Shown: one piece after another, positions 16,884 through 24,595 of the stretch
Position numbering within the stretch: position 1 is the stretch's first letter
Layout of the letters: the number at the start of each line of letters is the position of its first letter
From: Nocardioides sp. S-1144
GTDB lineage: Bacteria > Actinomycetota > Actinomycetes > Propionibacteriales > Nocardioidaceae
DNA: 64,000 nt
NCBI RefSeq assembly: GCF_005954645.2
Contig: NZ_CP040695.2
Span: 3,906,001-3,970,000 of the forward strand
Reading direction: 5' to 3'
Translations under genes and position numbers: made by a program
The notes under the pieces: generated by a model
Told to the model about the DNA's origin: nothing
The model's database searches: none
What the model saw: only the letters and a program-made list of their open reading frames with translations

Positions 16884-17192
16884 TCAGTCGCCCGGCCACT
16901 CGCCGGTCCAACGCTGGAACCCGCGTGCGGAGGCCCGCTGGAACAGCGCCTTCACCACGGCGAAGATGGCCCCCTGGATGGTCGCGGCGAGCACGACCTG
17001 GCCGAGGGAGTACTCCGACTCGAGCGGCTTGGGCGGGTCCTCGCTGTCGACCGGGACGACCTTGGTCCACACCACGGTGAAGACCTGGCGGGCGATGAGG
17101 GCGGCCACGATACTGCCCACGATGCCCCACGGCTTGTAGAGCACGCGGGCGGCCTTGCCGCCCTGCGCCTCGACCTTCGGCTGCTGCCTCAC
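16884..17192 (-). CDS. DUF4235 small membrane protein
   Basis: A 102-residue protein with two membrane segments, about 22-47 (IVGSIVAALIARQVFTVVW) and 66-86 (LGQVVLAATIQGAIFAVVKALF), matching DUF4235. Function is unknown in the family. Its start overlaps the stop of the DUF3618 gene by four bases. The trio holin-like/DUF3618/DUF4235 is a frequent actinobacterial set and is usually discussed as an envelope-stress module; here it is divergent from dps, which fits a stress role, by inference. Confidence 0.82.
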   Translation of the reverse strand: MRQQPKVEAQGGKAARVLYKPWGIVGSIVAALIARQVFTVVWTKVVPVDSEDPPKPLESEYSLGQVVLAATIQGAIFAVVKALFQRASARGFQRWTGEWPGD

Positions 17193-17398
17193 GACGACCG
17201 CCTCGACCGGACGACGCGCACGACCACGACGAGCAGGAGGACGGCGGCGCCACCGGCGGCCACCTTCACCCCGAGGTCCTTGGCCTGCGTCTTGCGCTCC
17301 TGTAGCCGCCCGGTCAGCTGGTCGACGGTGGCGGCGAGGTCGGCGCGGGTGCGCTCGATGTCGGCCTGGATGGCCTCGGGGTCGTTGGAGTCACTCAT
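17189..17398 (-). CDS. DUF3618 small protein
   Basis: A 69-residue protein with the DUF3618 pattern: an N-terminal amphipathic helix (PEAIQADIERTRADLAATVD) predicted to be coiled-coil, a basic linker, one membrane segment (about 44-63, VKVAAGGAAVLLLVVVVRVV) and a basic C terminus. It overlaps the holin-like gene upstream by eight bases and the DUF4235 gene downstream by four. The family has no assigned activity; it could act as a membrane scaffold with its neighbours. Confidence 0.82.
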   Translation of the reverse strand: MSDSNDPEAIQADIERTRADLAATVDQLTGRLQERKTQAKDLGVKVAAGGAAVLLLVVVVRVVRSRRSS

Positions 17399-17810
17399 GG
17401 TGTCCGCCCTTCAACGTGTCGACGTCCTGCTTGACGCCCTCGACGGCCCGGGTGGGGGCGACTCCCCCGACCTCGCCCATCTCCTTCTTGCCGAGCAGCG
17501 CGGCGACCGCCGCGGCGGCCAGGACGACCACCGACACGATCAGCGCCGAGAGCCAGGCGGGCAGCACCTCGGCCAGACCCAGGACGGCGGTCGCGAGCAA
17601 CCCGAGGACGCCGTACAGCGCGAGCAGCCCGGCGACGCCGAAGCCCGCGATGCCGGTGACGCCGTGCTTGACCTTCTGCGCGGTCTCGGCCTGGGCCAGG
17701 CGGATCTCGTCACGGATCAGCTGGCTCGACTGGTCCGAGAGCCGGGAGATCAGCTCCCCGGTGCTGGTGGCCTCGCCGGGCTGACCGGCCGGCTGCTGGG
17801 GATGACTCAT
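17391..17810 (-). CDS. Phage-holin-like membrane protein (DUF1469/PF07332 type)
   Basis: A 139-residue protein with a cytoplasmic helix (TGELISRLSDQSSQLIRDEI) and two long hydrophobic helices (about 52-78 and 84-108). Despite the family name this chromosomal group is not tied to phages; actinobacteria carry it as a housekeeping membrane protein. The ATG at 17810 is preferred because TAGCGT lies seven bases upstream. First gene of the four-gene run to the PhoD-like phosphatase, divergent from dps across an 85-base gap. Confidence 0.78.
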   Translation of the reverse strand: MSHPQQPAGQPGEATSTGELISRLSDQSSQLIRDEIRLAQAETAQKVKHGVTGIAGFGVAGLLALYGVLGLLATAVLGLAEVLPAWLSALIVSVVVLAAAAVAALLGKKEMGEVGGVAPTRAVEGVKQDVDTLKGGHHE

Positions 17811-17868
17811 TCCAGCGACGCTAGGCGCGGGCCCGGGCCCGGGGTCCACCCCTTCCGGTGACGTGTGT

Positions 17869-17889
17869 CCACGCGCGCGTGGCTACGTT
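17869..17889 (+). promoter_or_regulatory. Operator-like palindrome and -10 box of dps
   Basis: CCACGCGCGCGTGG (17869-17882) is a perfect 14-base palindrome one base before TACGTT (17884-17889), which is six bases before the dps ATG. A regulator bound there would cover the -10 region. The regulator is unknown. Confidence 0.45.
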
Positions 17890-17895
17890 CGAAGC

Positions 17896-18456
17896 ATGGC
17901 TACTAGCACCGGCAAGCTCCGATACACCACCCCCGGCATCCCGACCGAGGACGCCGAGCGGGTCGTCGAACTGCTGCAGGGGCGGCTCCACGCCACCAAC
18001 GACCTGCACCTGACCCTCAAGCACGTCCACTGGAACGTCGTGGGCCCGCACTTCATCGCCGTCCACGAGATGATCGACCCGCAGGTCGACGAGGTCCGCG
18101 CCTTCAGCGACTCGCTGGCCGAGCGGATCGCGACCCTCGGCGGCTCCCCGCAGGGCACGCCCGGCGTGCTGGTCGCGGAGCGCACCTGGGAGGAGTACTC
18201 CATCGGTCGCGCGACCACGCAGGAGCACCTCGGCGCCCTCGACCTCGTCTACCAGGGCGTGATCACCAGCTACCGCGACGCGATCAAGGAGCTCGAGGAG
18301 CTCGACGTCGTCAGCCAGGACATGCTCATCGGGCAGACCGACAAGCTCGAGCTGTTCCACTGGTTCGTCCGCGCGCACCTCGAGGACAAGAGCGGCGCGC
18401 TCAGCACCGCCGGCGCCGGCTCCGAGCAGGAAGCCGCCAGCGCCGCGGCCGAGTGA
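17896..18456 (+). CDS. dps: Dps family ferritin-like DNA-protection protein
   Basis: A 186-residue mini-ferritin that forms dodecamers, oxidises Fe(II) with H2O2 and protects DNA. The ferroxidase ligands lie in HLTLKHVHWNVVGPHF and VHEMIDPQVDEVRAFSDSLA, followed by the family ERIATLGGSP. The C terminus is a flexible Ala/Ser/Glu tail. ATG 17896 is chosen because a -10 box ends six bases before it and the upstream in-frame ATG at 17863 lies within the promoter. Palindromes directly follow the stop codon. Confidence 0.93.
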   Translation: MATSTGKLRYTTPGIPTEDAERVVELLQGRLHATNDLHLTLKHVHWNVVGPHFIAVHEMIDPQVDEVRAFSDSLAERIATLGGSPQGTPGVLVAERTWEEYSIGRATTQEHLGALDLVYQGVITSYRDAIKELEELDVVSQDMLIGQTDKLELFHWFVRAHLEDKSGALSTAGAGSEQEAASAAAE

Positions 18457-18462
18457 TCCGCC

Positions 18463-18538
18463 GACCCGTCAGTGATCACTGACGGGTCACCGCACGTCCA
18501 CCGCTGACCCGTCGCTGATCAGCGACGGGTCAGCGGTG
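18463..18538. terminator. Two perfect palindromes between convergent dps and P450 genes
   Basis: The first, 18463-18488, is a perfect 26-base palindrome: arms GACCCGTCAGTGA and TCACTGACGGGTC. The second, 18499-18538, is a perfect 40-base palindrome whose half-site is CACCGCTGACCCGTCGCTGA. Both belong to the family that forms the tandem array at 375-574. They fill the gap between the two convergent stop codons and should terminate transcription from both sides; other roles are possible. Confidence 0.75.
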
Positions 18539-18541
18539 ATC

Positions 18542-19873
18542 TCAGGGGCGGGTGCGCAGGTCGACGGGTTGGCCGTCGGTGGGGAACGGCAGGGAGTGGT
18601 TGTTGAGCGGGGCGACGTAGGACGGGTCGACGCTCCACTCGTGGCTGCGCAGCAGGTGGTGCATGACCGCCTTGACCTCCATGCCCGCGAAGAACAGCCC
18701 CAGGCACTTGTGGACGCCGCCGCCGAACGGCTCCCACGCGAAGCGGTGGCTGCGGTCCTCGCGGCGGGCCTCGGAGAACCGCTCGGGGTCGAACGAGGTG
18801 GGGTCGGTCCACAGGTCCGGGCGCAGGTGCGAGAACTGGGCGGCGACGATCACGAACGTGTCGGCCGGGATCCGCACCCCCTCGACGACGACGTCCTTGA
18901 CCGTCTGGCGCACCACGACCGGCACCGGGGCGCGCAGCCGCAGGCACTCCTTCATCACCAGGTCGAGCGAGGTGAGTCCGTCGAGCTCGGCGAGGCTCGG
19001 CCGGGGGCCGAGGGCCGCCGACTCGGCGCGGCAGCGCTCCTGCCACCCGGGGTGCTGGCCCAGGTGCTGCAGCATCGTCGAGAGCGTGATGGTCGAGGTG
19101 TCGTGCGCGGCCATCATCAGGAAGATCATGTGGTTGACGACGTCGTCGTCGGAGAACCGCTCGCCACCGTCGGTCTCGATGTGGCACAGCTGGGAGAACA
19201 GGTCGTCGGTCAGCCGGGCCCGGCGCGAGGGCAGGTAGTGCCGCAGCCACTGCTCGAGCACCTCGCGGCCGCGGTGGGCGCGACCCCACCGGGTCAGCGG
19301 CAGGTCCTTGCGCACCATCGCCCCGGCGGCCTGCACGCACGCGACGAAGGCGCGATTCACCCGCTCCATCTCCTCCGGCGTCGCGTCCTCGGCGCCGCCC
19401 ATGAAGATGTCGGCGGCGATGTCGAGGGTCAGCTGCTTGAGCGCCGGGTAGGACCGGAAGCCGGACGCCGGCGCCCACGTCGCGAGGCCCCGCTCGATCG
19501 CGGGGTGCATGCCGCCCGCGTACCCCTCCAGCCGTGGGCGGGTGAACGCCTCCTGCATGATCCGCCGGTGCAGCCGGTGCTCGTCGAAGTCGAGGAGCAT
19601 CAGGCCGCGGTCGAAGAACGGGCCGACGAGCTGCGACCAGGCCGGGCCGTTGGCGAAGGCCTTCTCGCCGTTCTGGAACGCCGCCTGGCAGGCGTCCGGG
19701 CCGAGCAGCATCACCCACGTGCCGCCGAGCCCCCGCAGCGGCGCGACCGGCCCGTAGTGCTCCCACTGCCGCTCGAACAGCGCGACCGGGTCGCGGGCGT
19801 AGGCGAGGGCACGGCCCAGGACCGGCAGGCCGCGGTCCTCGCGTCGGATCTGCGGGAGCTCGCGGACGGTCAC
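18542..19873 (-). CDS. Cytochrome P450
   Basis: A 443-residue soluble haem monooxygenase. The oxygen-activating I-helix motif AAHDTS, the K-helix ECLRLR and the haem ligand loop FGGGVHKCLG are all intact. The sequence resembles bacterial P450s that act on fatty acids or steroids, but the substrate cannot be assigned. There is no ferredoxin or reductase gene next to it. GTG 19873 follows TAACCT by seven bases; the box overlaps the end of copA, so the gene has its own promoter rather than belonging to the copper operon. Confidence 0.92.
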   Translation of the reverse strand: MTVRELPQIRREDRGLPVLGRALAYARDPVALFERQWEHYGPVAPLRGLGGTWVMLLGPDACQAAFQNGEKAFANGPAWSQLVGPFFDRGLMLLDFDEHRLHRRIMQEAFTRPRLEGYAGGMHPAIERGLATWAPASGFRSYPALKQLTLDIAADIFMGGAEDATPEEMERVNRAFVACVQAAGAMVRKDLPLTRWGRAHRGREVLEQWLRHYLPSRRARLTDDLFSQLCHIETDGGERFSDDDVVNHMIFLMMAAHDTSTITLSTMLQHLGQHPGWQERCRAESAALGPRPSLAELDGLTSLDLVMKECLRLRAPVPVVVRQTVKDVVVEGVRIPADTFVIVAAQFSHLRPDLWTDPTSFDPERFSEARREDRSHRFAWEPFGGGVHKCLGLFFAGMEVKAVMHHLLRSHEWSVDPSYVAPLNNHSLPFPTDGQPVDLRTRP

Positions 19874-19883
19874 ATAACTCAGG

Positions 19884-22133
19884 TTACGCTGCCGCGCCGG
19901 CCAACGCCCGGAACCGGCGCAGCCGCAGGCTGTTGAGCACCACGAAGACCGACGAGAACGCCATCGCGGCGCCGGCGATCATCGGGTTGAGCAGCCCGAG
20001 GGCGGCGAGCGGGATCGCGGCCACGTTGTAGCCGAACGCCCAGAACAGGTTGCCCCGGATCGTGGCGAGCGTGCGCCGCGAGAGCCGGACGGCGTCCGCG
20101 ACGACCCGCAGGTCGCTGCGGACCAGCGTCAGGTCGCTGGCCTCGATGGCGACGTCGGACCCGCTGCCCATCGCGATGCCGAGGTCGGCCTGCGCGAGCG
20201 CGGCCGCGTCGTTGACGCCGTCGCCGACCATCGCGACCGCCCGGCCGGTGTCCTGGTAGCGGCGCACGACGTCGACCTTGCCGGCGGGCAGCACGCCGGC
20301 GACCACGCTGTCGGCGTCGATCCCGACGTCGGCCGCCACGGCCCGCGCGACCGTCTCGTGGTCACCGGTGAGCAGCACCGGGGTCAGGCCGAGGTCGCGC
20401 AGCCGGCGCACCGCCTCCGCGGCCTCGGGCTTGACGGCGTCCGCGACGACCAGGACGCCGCGCGCCGCGCCGTCCCAGCCCACGGCGACCGCGGTGCCGC
20501 CGTGCGCGCGGGCGTCGTCGAGCGCGGCCTCGAGGTCGGCCCCGAGCCGCAGGCCGTGGTCGGCCAGCAGTGACGGCCGGCCGACGACGACGTCGTGCCC
20601 GTCGACGCTGCCGGTGACGCCGAGGCCCTCGACGTTCACGAAGGAGGTCACCGGCAGCAGGCCCCCGACGGACCCGGCACCGGCCGCGACCGCGCGGGCG
20701 ACCGGGTGCTCGGAGGCGTGCTCGAGCGAGGCCGCGAGCCGCAGCACGCGGTCGGCGTCCTCACCGGCGGCCGGGACGACGCCGCGCAGCGTCATCGTGC
20801 CGGTGGTGACGGTGCCGGTCTTGTCGAGCAGCACGACGTCGACGGCGCGGGCCCGCTCGAGCGCCTCCGGACCCTTGACCAGGATCCCGAGCTGGGCGCC
20901 GCGGCCGGTGCCGACGAGCAGCGCGGTCGGCGTCGCGAGCCCGAGCGCGCACGGGCAGGCGATCACCAGCACGGCGACCGCGGCGGTCACCGCGGCGGCG
21001 GTGCCGGCCCCGGTGCCGATCCAGAACCCGAGGGTGGACGCGGCCAGGGCGAGGACGACGGGCACGAAGACGCCGGAGATCCGGTCGGCGAGCCGCTGGG
21101 CGGCCGCCTTGCCGTTCTGCGCGTCCTCGACGAGCCGGGCCATCTGGGCCAGCTGGGTGTCGGAGCCGACCCGGGTCGCGCGGACGACGAGCCGCCCACC
21201 GACGTTCACGGTCGCACCGACGACGGCGTCACCGACGCCGACCTCCACCGGCACCGACTCGCCGGTCAGCAGCGAGGCGTCGACCGCCGAGCCGCCGTCG
21301 GTGACGACGCCGTCGGTGGCGACCTTCTCCCCCGGCCGGACGACGAACAGGTCGCCCACCGCCAGGTCGGCCGCCGGGACCCGCCGCTCGGGACCGCCGG
21401 GCCCGTCGGGCAGGACGGCGACGTCGCGGGCCCCGAGGTCGAGCAGCGCGCGCAGCGCGGCGCCGGCGCGGCGCTTCGAGCGCGCCTCGACGTAGCGGCC
21501 GGTGAGCACGAGCGTGGTGACGCCGGCCGCGGCCTCGAGGTAGATCATCGCGGCGCCGTCGCCGCGCTCGACCACGAACCGGAACGGGTGGGTCATGCCG
21601 ATCTCGCCGGCGGTGCCGAGCAGCAGCGCGTACAGCGACCAGCCGAACGCCGCCAGCGTGCCGACCGAGACGAGGGTGTCCATGGTGGCCGCGCCGTGGC
21701 GCAGGTTGGTCCAGGCGGCGCGGTGGAAGGGCAGCGCTCCCCACACGACGACCGGCGCGGCCAGGGTGAGCGAGAGCCACTGCCACCCGTCGACCTGCAG
21801 CGCCGGCACCATCGCCATCGCCACGACCGGGATGCTGAGCGCGGCCGAGACGAGCACCCGCTCGCGCAGGCTGCGGGTCGGGTCGACGTCCGCCGCGGCG
21901 GGCGTCTGGTCGCCCTCGTTCCGGGCGACCGGGACGGTGGCGACGTACCCGGCGGCCTCGACGGCGCGCACCAGCTCGTCGGTCGTGACGCCGTCGGCGT
22001 GGGAGACGCGGGCCTTCTCGGTGGCGTAGTTGACCGACGCCTCGACGCCGTCGAGCTTGTTGAGCTTGCGCTCGATCCGGTTCGCGCAGGACGCGCAGGT
22101 CATGCCGGTGATGGCCAGGTCAGTGGTCGTCAT
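19884..22133 (-). CDS. copA: Copper-exporting P1B-type ATPase
   Basis: A 749-residue inner-membrane pump that expels Cu(I). One N-terminal metal-binding domain carries GMTCASC (C13, C16). The actuator loop has LLTGESVPVEV, the metal-transport motif IACPCALGLATP is near residue 394, the phosphorylated Asp is in DKTGTVTTG (about 436), and the hinge GDGVNDAAAL is near the end. Eight membrane helices are expected. It is the last gene of csoR-copZ-His-rich protein-copA and overlaps its neighbour upstream by 14 bases. CsoR should repress the unit when copper is low. Confidence 0.95.
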   Translation of the reverse strand: MTTTDLAITGMTCASCANRIERKLNKLDGVEASVNYATEKARVSHADGVTTDELVRAVEAAGYVATVPVARNEGDQTPAAADVDPTRSLRERVLVSAALSIPVVAMAMVPALQVDGWQWLSLTLAAPVVVWGALPFHRAAWTNLRHGAATMDTLVSVGTLAAFGWSLYALLLGTAGEIGMTHPFRFVVERGDGAAMIYLEAAAGVTTLVLTGRYVEARSKRRAGAALRALLDLGARDVAVLPDGPGGPERRVPAADLAVGDLFVVRPGEKVATDGVVTDGGSAVDASLLTGESVPVEVGVGDAVVGATVNVGGRLVVRATRVGSDTQLAQMARLVEDAQNGKAAAQRLADRISGVFVPVVLALAASTLGFWIGTGAGTAAAVTAAVAVLVIACPCALGLATPTALLVGTGRGAQLGILVKGPEALERARAVDVVLLDKTGTVTTGTMTLRGVVPAAGEDADRVLRLAASLEHASEHPVARAVAAGAGSVGGLLPVTSFVNVEGLGVTGSVDGHDVVVGRPSLLADHGLRLGADLEAALDDARAHGGTAVAVGWDGAARGVLVVADAVKPEAAEAVRRLRDLGLTPVLLTGDHETVARAVAADVGIDADSVVAGVLPAGKVDVVRRYQDTGRAVAMVGDGVNDAAALAQADLGIAMGSGSDVAIEASDLTLVRSDLRVVADAVRLSRRTLATIRGNLFWAFGYNVAAIPLAALGLLNPMIAGAAMAFSSVFVVLNSLRLRRFRALAGAAA

Positions 22134-23046
22134 GGTCAGCCTCCAGGAGGAAGGACGCGGTGCGGACGACGTCGTCGTGCCGGAAGTCGAGGTGGAGCCG
22201 GTAGCGGCCCGCGCTCGGCACCTCGGCGGTGAAGGCGACGGTGGGGCCGCTCGCCCCCTCCTCGGGGTGCACGTGCAGGTGGGCGAGGTCGCCCTCGCGG
22301 AGCGCGACGAGGTGGCCGAAGGCGCCGAGGTAGGGCTGGAGGTCGGTCACCGGGACGCCGTCGCGGGAGACGGTGAGCTCGAGCGTGGAGTGGTCGCCGG
22401 CGACGAGGTCGCCGGTCAGGGTCACGGTGTAGTCGTCGACGGTCGCGGTGCGGGTGACCGGCGGCGCGGGCGCGACGTCGGAGGGTCCGGGCACGAGCAG
22501 GTCGGCGCCGAGGACGAGGCCCGCGTCGTCCTGCCCGGTGTCGGCGGTGTCGGCGGGCGCGAAGTCGGCGATGAGTCGCCAGGCGGACGGGGTCAGGTCG
22601 AGCGGTACCCGCCAGGTGCCGTCGGCGCCGAGCTCGGGGTGGACGTGCTGGAAGCCGGTGCCGTCGCGCCGCACGGCGACCAGGTGCAGCCGCCTCTCGT
22701 GCTCGACGCGGTAGTCGGTGACGGCGTCGCCGTGCTCGTCGGTGATCCGGAAGGCGACCTCGCGGGTGCCGGGCCGCAGCGTCGTGCGGTCGAGCTCGAG
22801 GGTGTAGCCGTCCTGGCTGGTCGCGAGGCCGCCCGGGAGGCCGGGCTCCTCGGCGTCGGTGCCGTGCCCACCTCCGTCGTCGTCGCCGCCGTCGCCGGAG
22901 TGGACGTCGCCGGCGTGGGCGACCTCACGGCCGTCGGCCGGCCCGACGGGGCCGACCGGTCCGGTCGCCCGCCCGATGCCGACCGCCGCCGCGAAGACGA
23001 CGACCAGGCCGAGGGCGAAGACCGCGAGTCGGCCTGGGGTGCTCAT
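22120..23046 (-). CDS. Membrane-anchored His-rich protein of the copper operon
   Basis: A 308-residue protein with one N-terminal membrane segment (about 6-24) and an exported remainder. A His/Asp/Gly-rich linker (about 44-65) precedes two similar beta-rich domains, each with HLVA followed some ten residues later by an HxHPE motif: H121 with FQHVHPE (132-138), and H245 with LAHLHVHPE (254-262). The C terminus ends HDDH. The position between copZ and copA and the His motifs point to extracytoplasmic copper binding; the biochemical role is unknown. ATG 23046 overlaps the copZ stop (ATGA). Confidence 0.75.
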   Translation of the reverse strand: MSTPGRLAVFALGLVVVFAAAVGIGRATGPVGPVGPADGREVAHAGDVHSGDGGDDDGGGHGTDAEEPGLPGGLATSQDGYTLELDRTTLRPGTREVAFRITDEHGDAVTDYRVEHERRLHLVAVRRDGTGFQHVHPELGADGTWRVPLDLTPSAWRLIADFAPADTADTGQDDAGLVLGADLLVPGPSDVAPAPPVTRTATVDDYTVTLTGDLVAGDHSTLELTVSRDGVPVTDLQPYLGAFGHLVALREGDLAHLHVHPEEGASGPTVAFTAEVPSAGRYRLHLDFRHDDVVRTASFLLEADHDDH

Positions 23047-23246
23047 GTGAGGGTGTAGCCGGCTTCCTCGACGGCGGCGCGGACGGCGTCGTCGGGGAGG
23101 GGCTGGTCGCTGGTGACGGTCACGGCGCCGCTCCCCAGGTCGACCGCGACGTCGGTGACGCCGGGGACCTCGGTGAGCTCCTCGGTGACCGAGGCGACGC
23201 AGTGCTGGCAGGTCATGCCGGTGACGGTGTAGGTGCTGGTCGACAT
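23043..23246 (-). CDS. copZ: Copper chaperone, heavy-metal-associated domain
   Basis: A 67-residue single HMA domain with the metal-binding loop GMTCQHC and the fold beta-alpha-beta-beta-alpha-beta. It would carry Cu(I) to CopA or CsoR. ATG 23246 is chosen because GAGAGGAA gives a good ribosome site and the family match starts there; upstream in-frame codons would run into csoR. It is 28 bases downstream of csoR and overlaps the next gene by four. Confidence 0.93.
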   Translation of the reverse strand: MSTSTYTVTGMTCQHCVASVTEELTEVPGVTDVAVDLGSGAVTVTSDQPLPDDAVRAAVEEAGYTLT

Positions 23247-23274
23247 GGTGGTTCCTCTCGGTGTGGTGCGGGGG

Positions 23275-23565
23275 TCAGGACCGGACCAGGCGCGCGATCG
23301 CCGCGGACGCCTCCTTGAGCTTGTGCTCGGCCTCGGGTCCACCGGCCCTGGCGGCGTCGAGGACGCAGTGGGCCATGTGCTCGTCGACGAGCCCGAGCGC
23401 GACGGCCTGCAGCGCCTTCGTGGCCGCGGAGACCTGCGTGAGGATGTCGATGCAGTACGTGTCGTTCTCGATCATCCGCTCGATGCCGCGCACCTGGCCC
23501 TCGATGCGCTTCATCCGCTTGAGGTAGTCGTCCTTGCGGCTGGCGTAGCCCGGTGCGTGGTCCAT
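23275..23565 (-). CDS. csoR: Copper-sensing repressor CsoR
   Basis: A 96-residue all-helical repressor that releases DNA on binding Cu(I). The C-H-C metal site is present: Cys in DTYCIDIL, His and Cys in DEHMAHCV. The KRMKRIEGQVRGI helix is the DNA-contact face of the family. It heads the copper operon and probably represses itself: a GTACCC/GGGTAC palindrome lies inside its promoter, and the ATG follows a TACGGT -10 box by six bases. Confidence 0.93.
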   Translation of the reverse strand: MDHAPGYASRKDDYLKRMKRIEGQVRGIERMIENDTYCIDILTQVSAATKALQAVALGLVDEHMAHCVLDAARAGGPEAEHKLKEASAAIARLVRS

Positions 23566-23571
23566 GCCTCT

Positions 23572-23600
23572 ACCGTACCCCCCTAGGGTACCCGAAACAA
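23572..23600 (-). promoter_or_regulatory. csoR promoter with embedded CsoR operator
   Basis: On the minus strand -35 TTGTTT (23595-23600) and -10 TACGGT (23572-23577) are separated by 17 bases. GTACCC, five bases, GGGTAC (23575-23591) fills the spacer and touches the -10. The G/C-tract inverted repeat is of the kind bound by CsoR. Six bases separate the -10 from the ATG. Confidence 0.7.
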
Positions 23601-23653
23601 GCCCGGGCGTGCTCCACCTACGGCGCGCCCGGAGCGCGCCGTCCCGGCCCGGC

Positions 23654-24544
23654 TCAGGCCCGGTTCGGGTCGCGCTGCTCCTCGCGGTCGAAGCTGATCG
23701 ACCGGCGGGCGTTGACCAGGGAGGTCACCACGACCTCGCCGACCGGCCCCTCCCGGTCGAAGACGGCCGCGGTGCCGACGGCGATCCCGTCGACCTCGAC
23801 CCGGTCGAGCGCGGCCAGCCCGACCTCGGTGCCGCGCGGCAGCCGGGCGAGCGCGAGCGTGACGTCGGTGTTGATGTGCTGCACGCCGGCGCTGCCCCAG
23901 TTGAGCACCAGGCTGGCGCCGTCCGCCGTCGCCGCGGCGGCCTGGAACGGCGTCAACCGCTCGCCGGCGACCACCGGGACGGCGGCGTTCCACGACGTCT
24001 TGCGCCCGGCGTTCTGGTGCTGCCGGAAGTCCTGGGACCAGGGGGCGTCGCTGCGCAGGAACGGCACGGCGGGAGCGTCGGTCGGCGGGGCGACGTCCTC
24101 GGGCGGCGGGCTCGGCCGCTCGGTCGGCTCCCAGACCGACGCGTCGGTCGACTCGGTGGCCTTGAGGAAGAGCACCGAGGCCCGCGCGACGCGCTCGCCG
24201 TGCTGGCTCAGGGCGACGTCGACCAGGCAGATCCGCGCGCTCTCGCGCACCACCTCGGCCGTCAGGGTGCACGGCTCGAACCGCGCGGGCCGGAACAGGT
24301 CGACGGTGTGCCGCGCCGGCCGCAGGTCGTCGCGGCCCAGCGCGGCCAGGGTGCGCTCGGCGGTGCGGGCCAGCGCCCCGCTGACCGCGACGCCGTGCAG
24401 CTGCTCGCGCGACCACGAGCTGCGGGCCAGGTCGGTCGGCGCCAGCGCGCCATCGGACCCGCCGGCTGCCCCGTGAATGGGCCCCTCGGTGGGCCCGTCC
24501 GCGGGCTCGACGAGGGTGAAGAACGAGAGCGAGGAGAGGTCCAC
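23654..24544 (-). CDS. Acyl-CoA thioesterase-like protein (double hotdog)
   Basis: A 296-residue TesB-like thioesterase family member. Two hotdog halves: the first with HGVAVSGALARTAERTLAAL and ARHTVDLFRPARFEPCTL, the second with WNWGSAG-like ADGASLVLNWGSAGVQHINT and the characteristic ALDRVEVDGIAVGTAAVFD. It would hydrolyse acyl-CoA esters in the cytosol. I chose GTG 24544 because TAACGT lies seven bases before it; an in-frame GTG at 24562 falls within that box. It lies 51 bases downstream of an acyl-CoA synthetase on the same strand but has its own promoter. Confidence 0.72.
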   Translation of the reverse strand: MDLSSLSFFTLVEPADGPTEGPIHGAAGGSDGALAPTDLARSSWSREQLHGVAVSGALARTAERTLAALGRDDLRPARHTVDLFRPARFEPCTLTAEVVRESARICLVDVALSQHGERVARASVLFLKATESTDASVWEPTERPSPPPEDVAPPTDAPAVPFLRSDAPWSQDFRQHQNAGRKTSWNAAVPVVAGERLTPFQAAAATADGASLVLNWGSAGVQHINTDVTLALARLPRGTEVGLAALDRVEVDGIAVGTAAVFDREGPVGEVVVTSLVNARRSISFDREEQRDPNRA

Positions 24545-24595
24545 CCGGCGGACGTTAACCACCCCCGCCGGGCGGATCTCCCTCTGGGGCGCTCC

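Noticed and set aside
17391..17810. Prophage remnant, because of the holin-like family name
   Set aside because: No other phage genes are near, and this family is a normal chromosomal partner of DUF3618 and DUF4235 in actinobacteria.
18499..18538. Attachment or recombination site
   Set aside because: No integrase, tRNA or mobile gene is nearby, and the same palindrome family occurs in several intergenic places.
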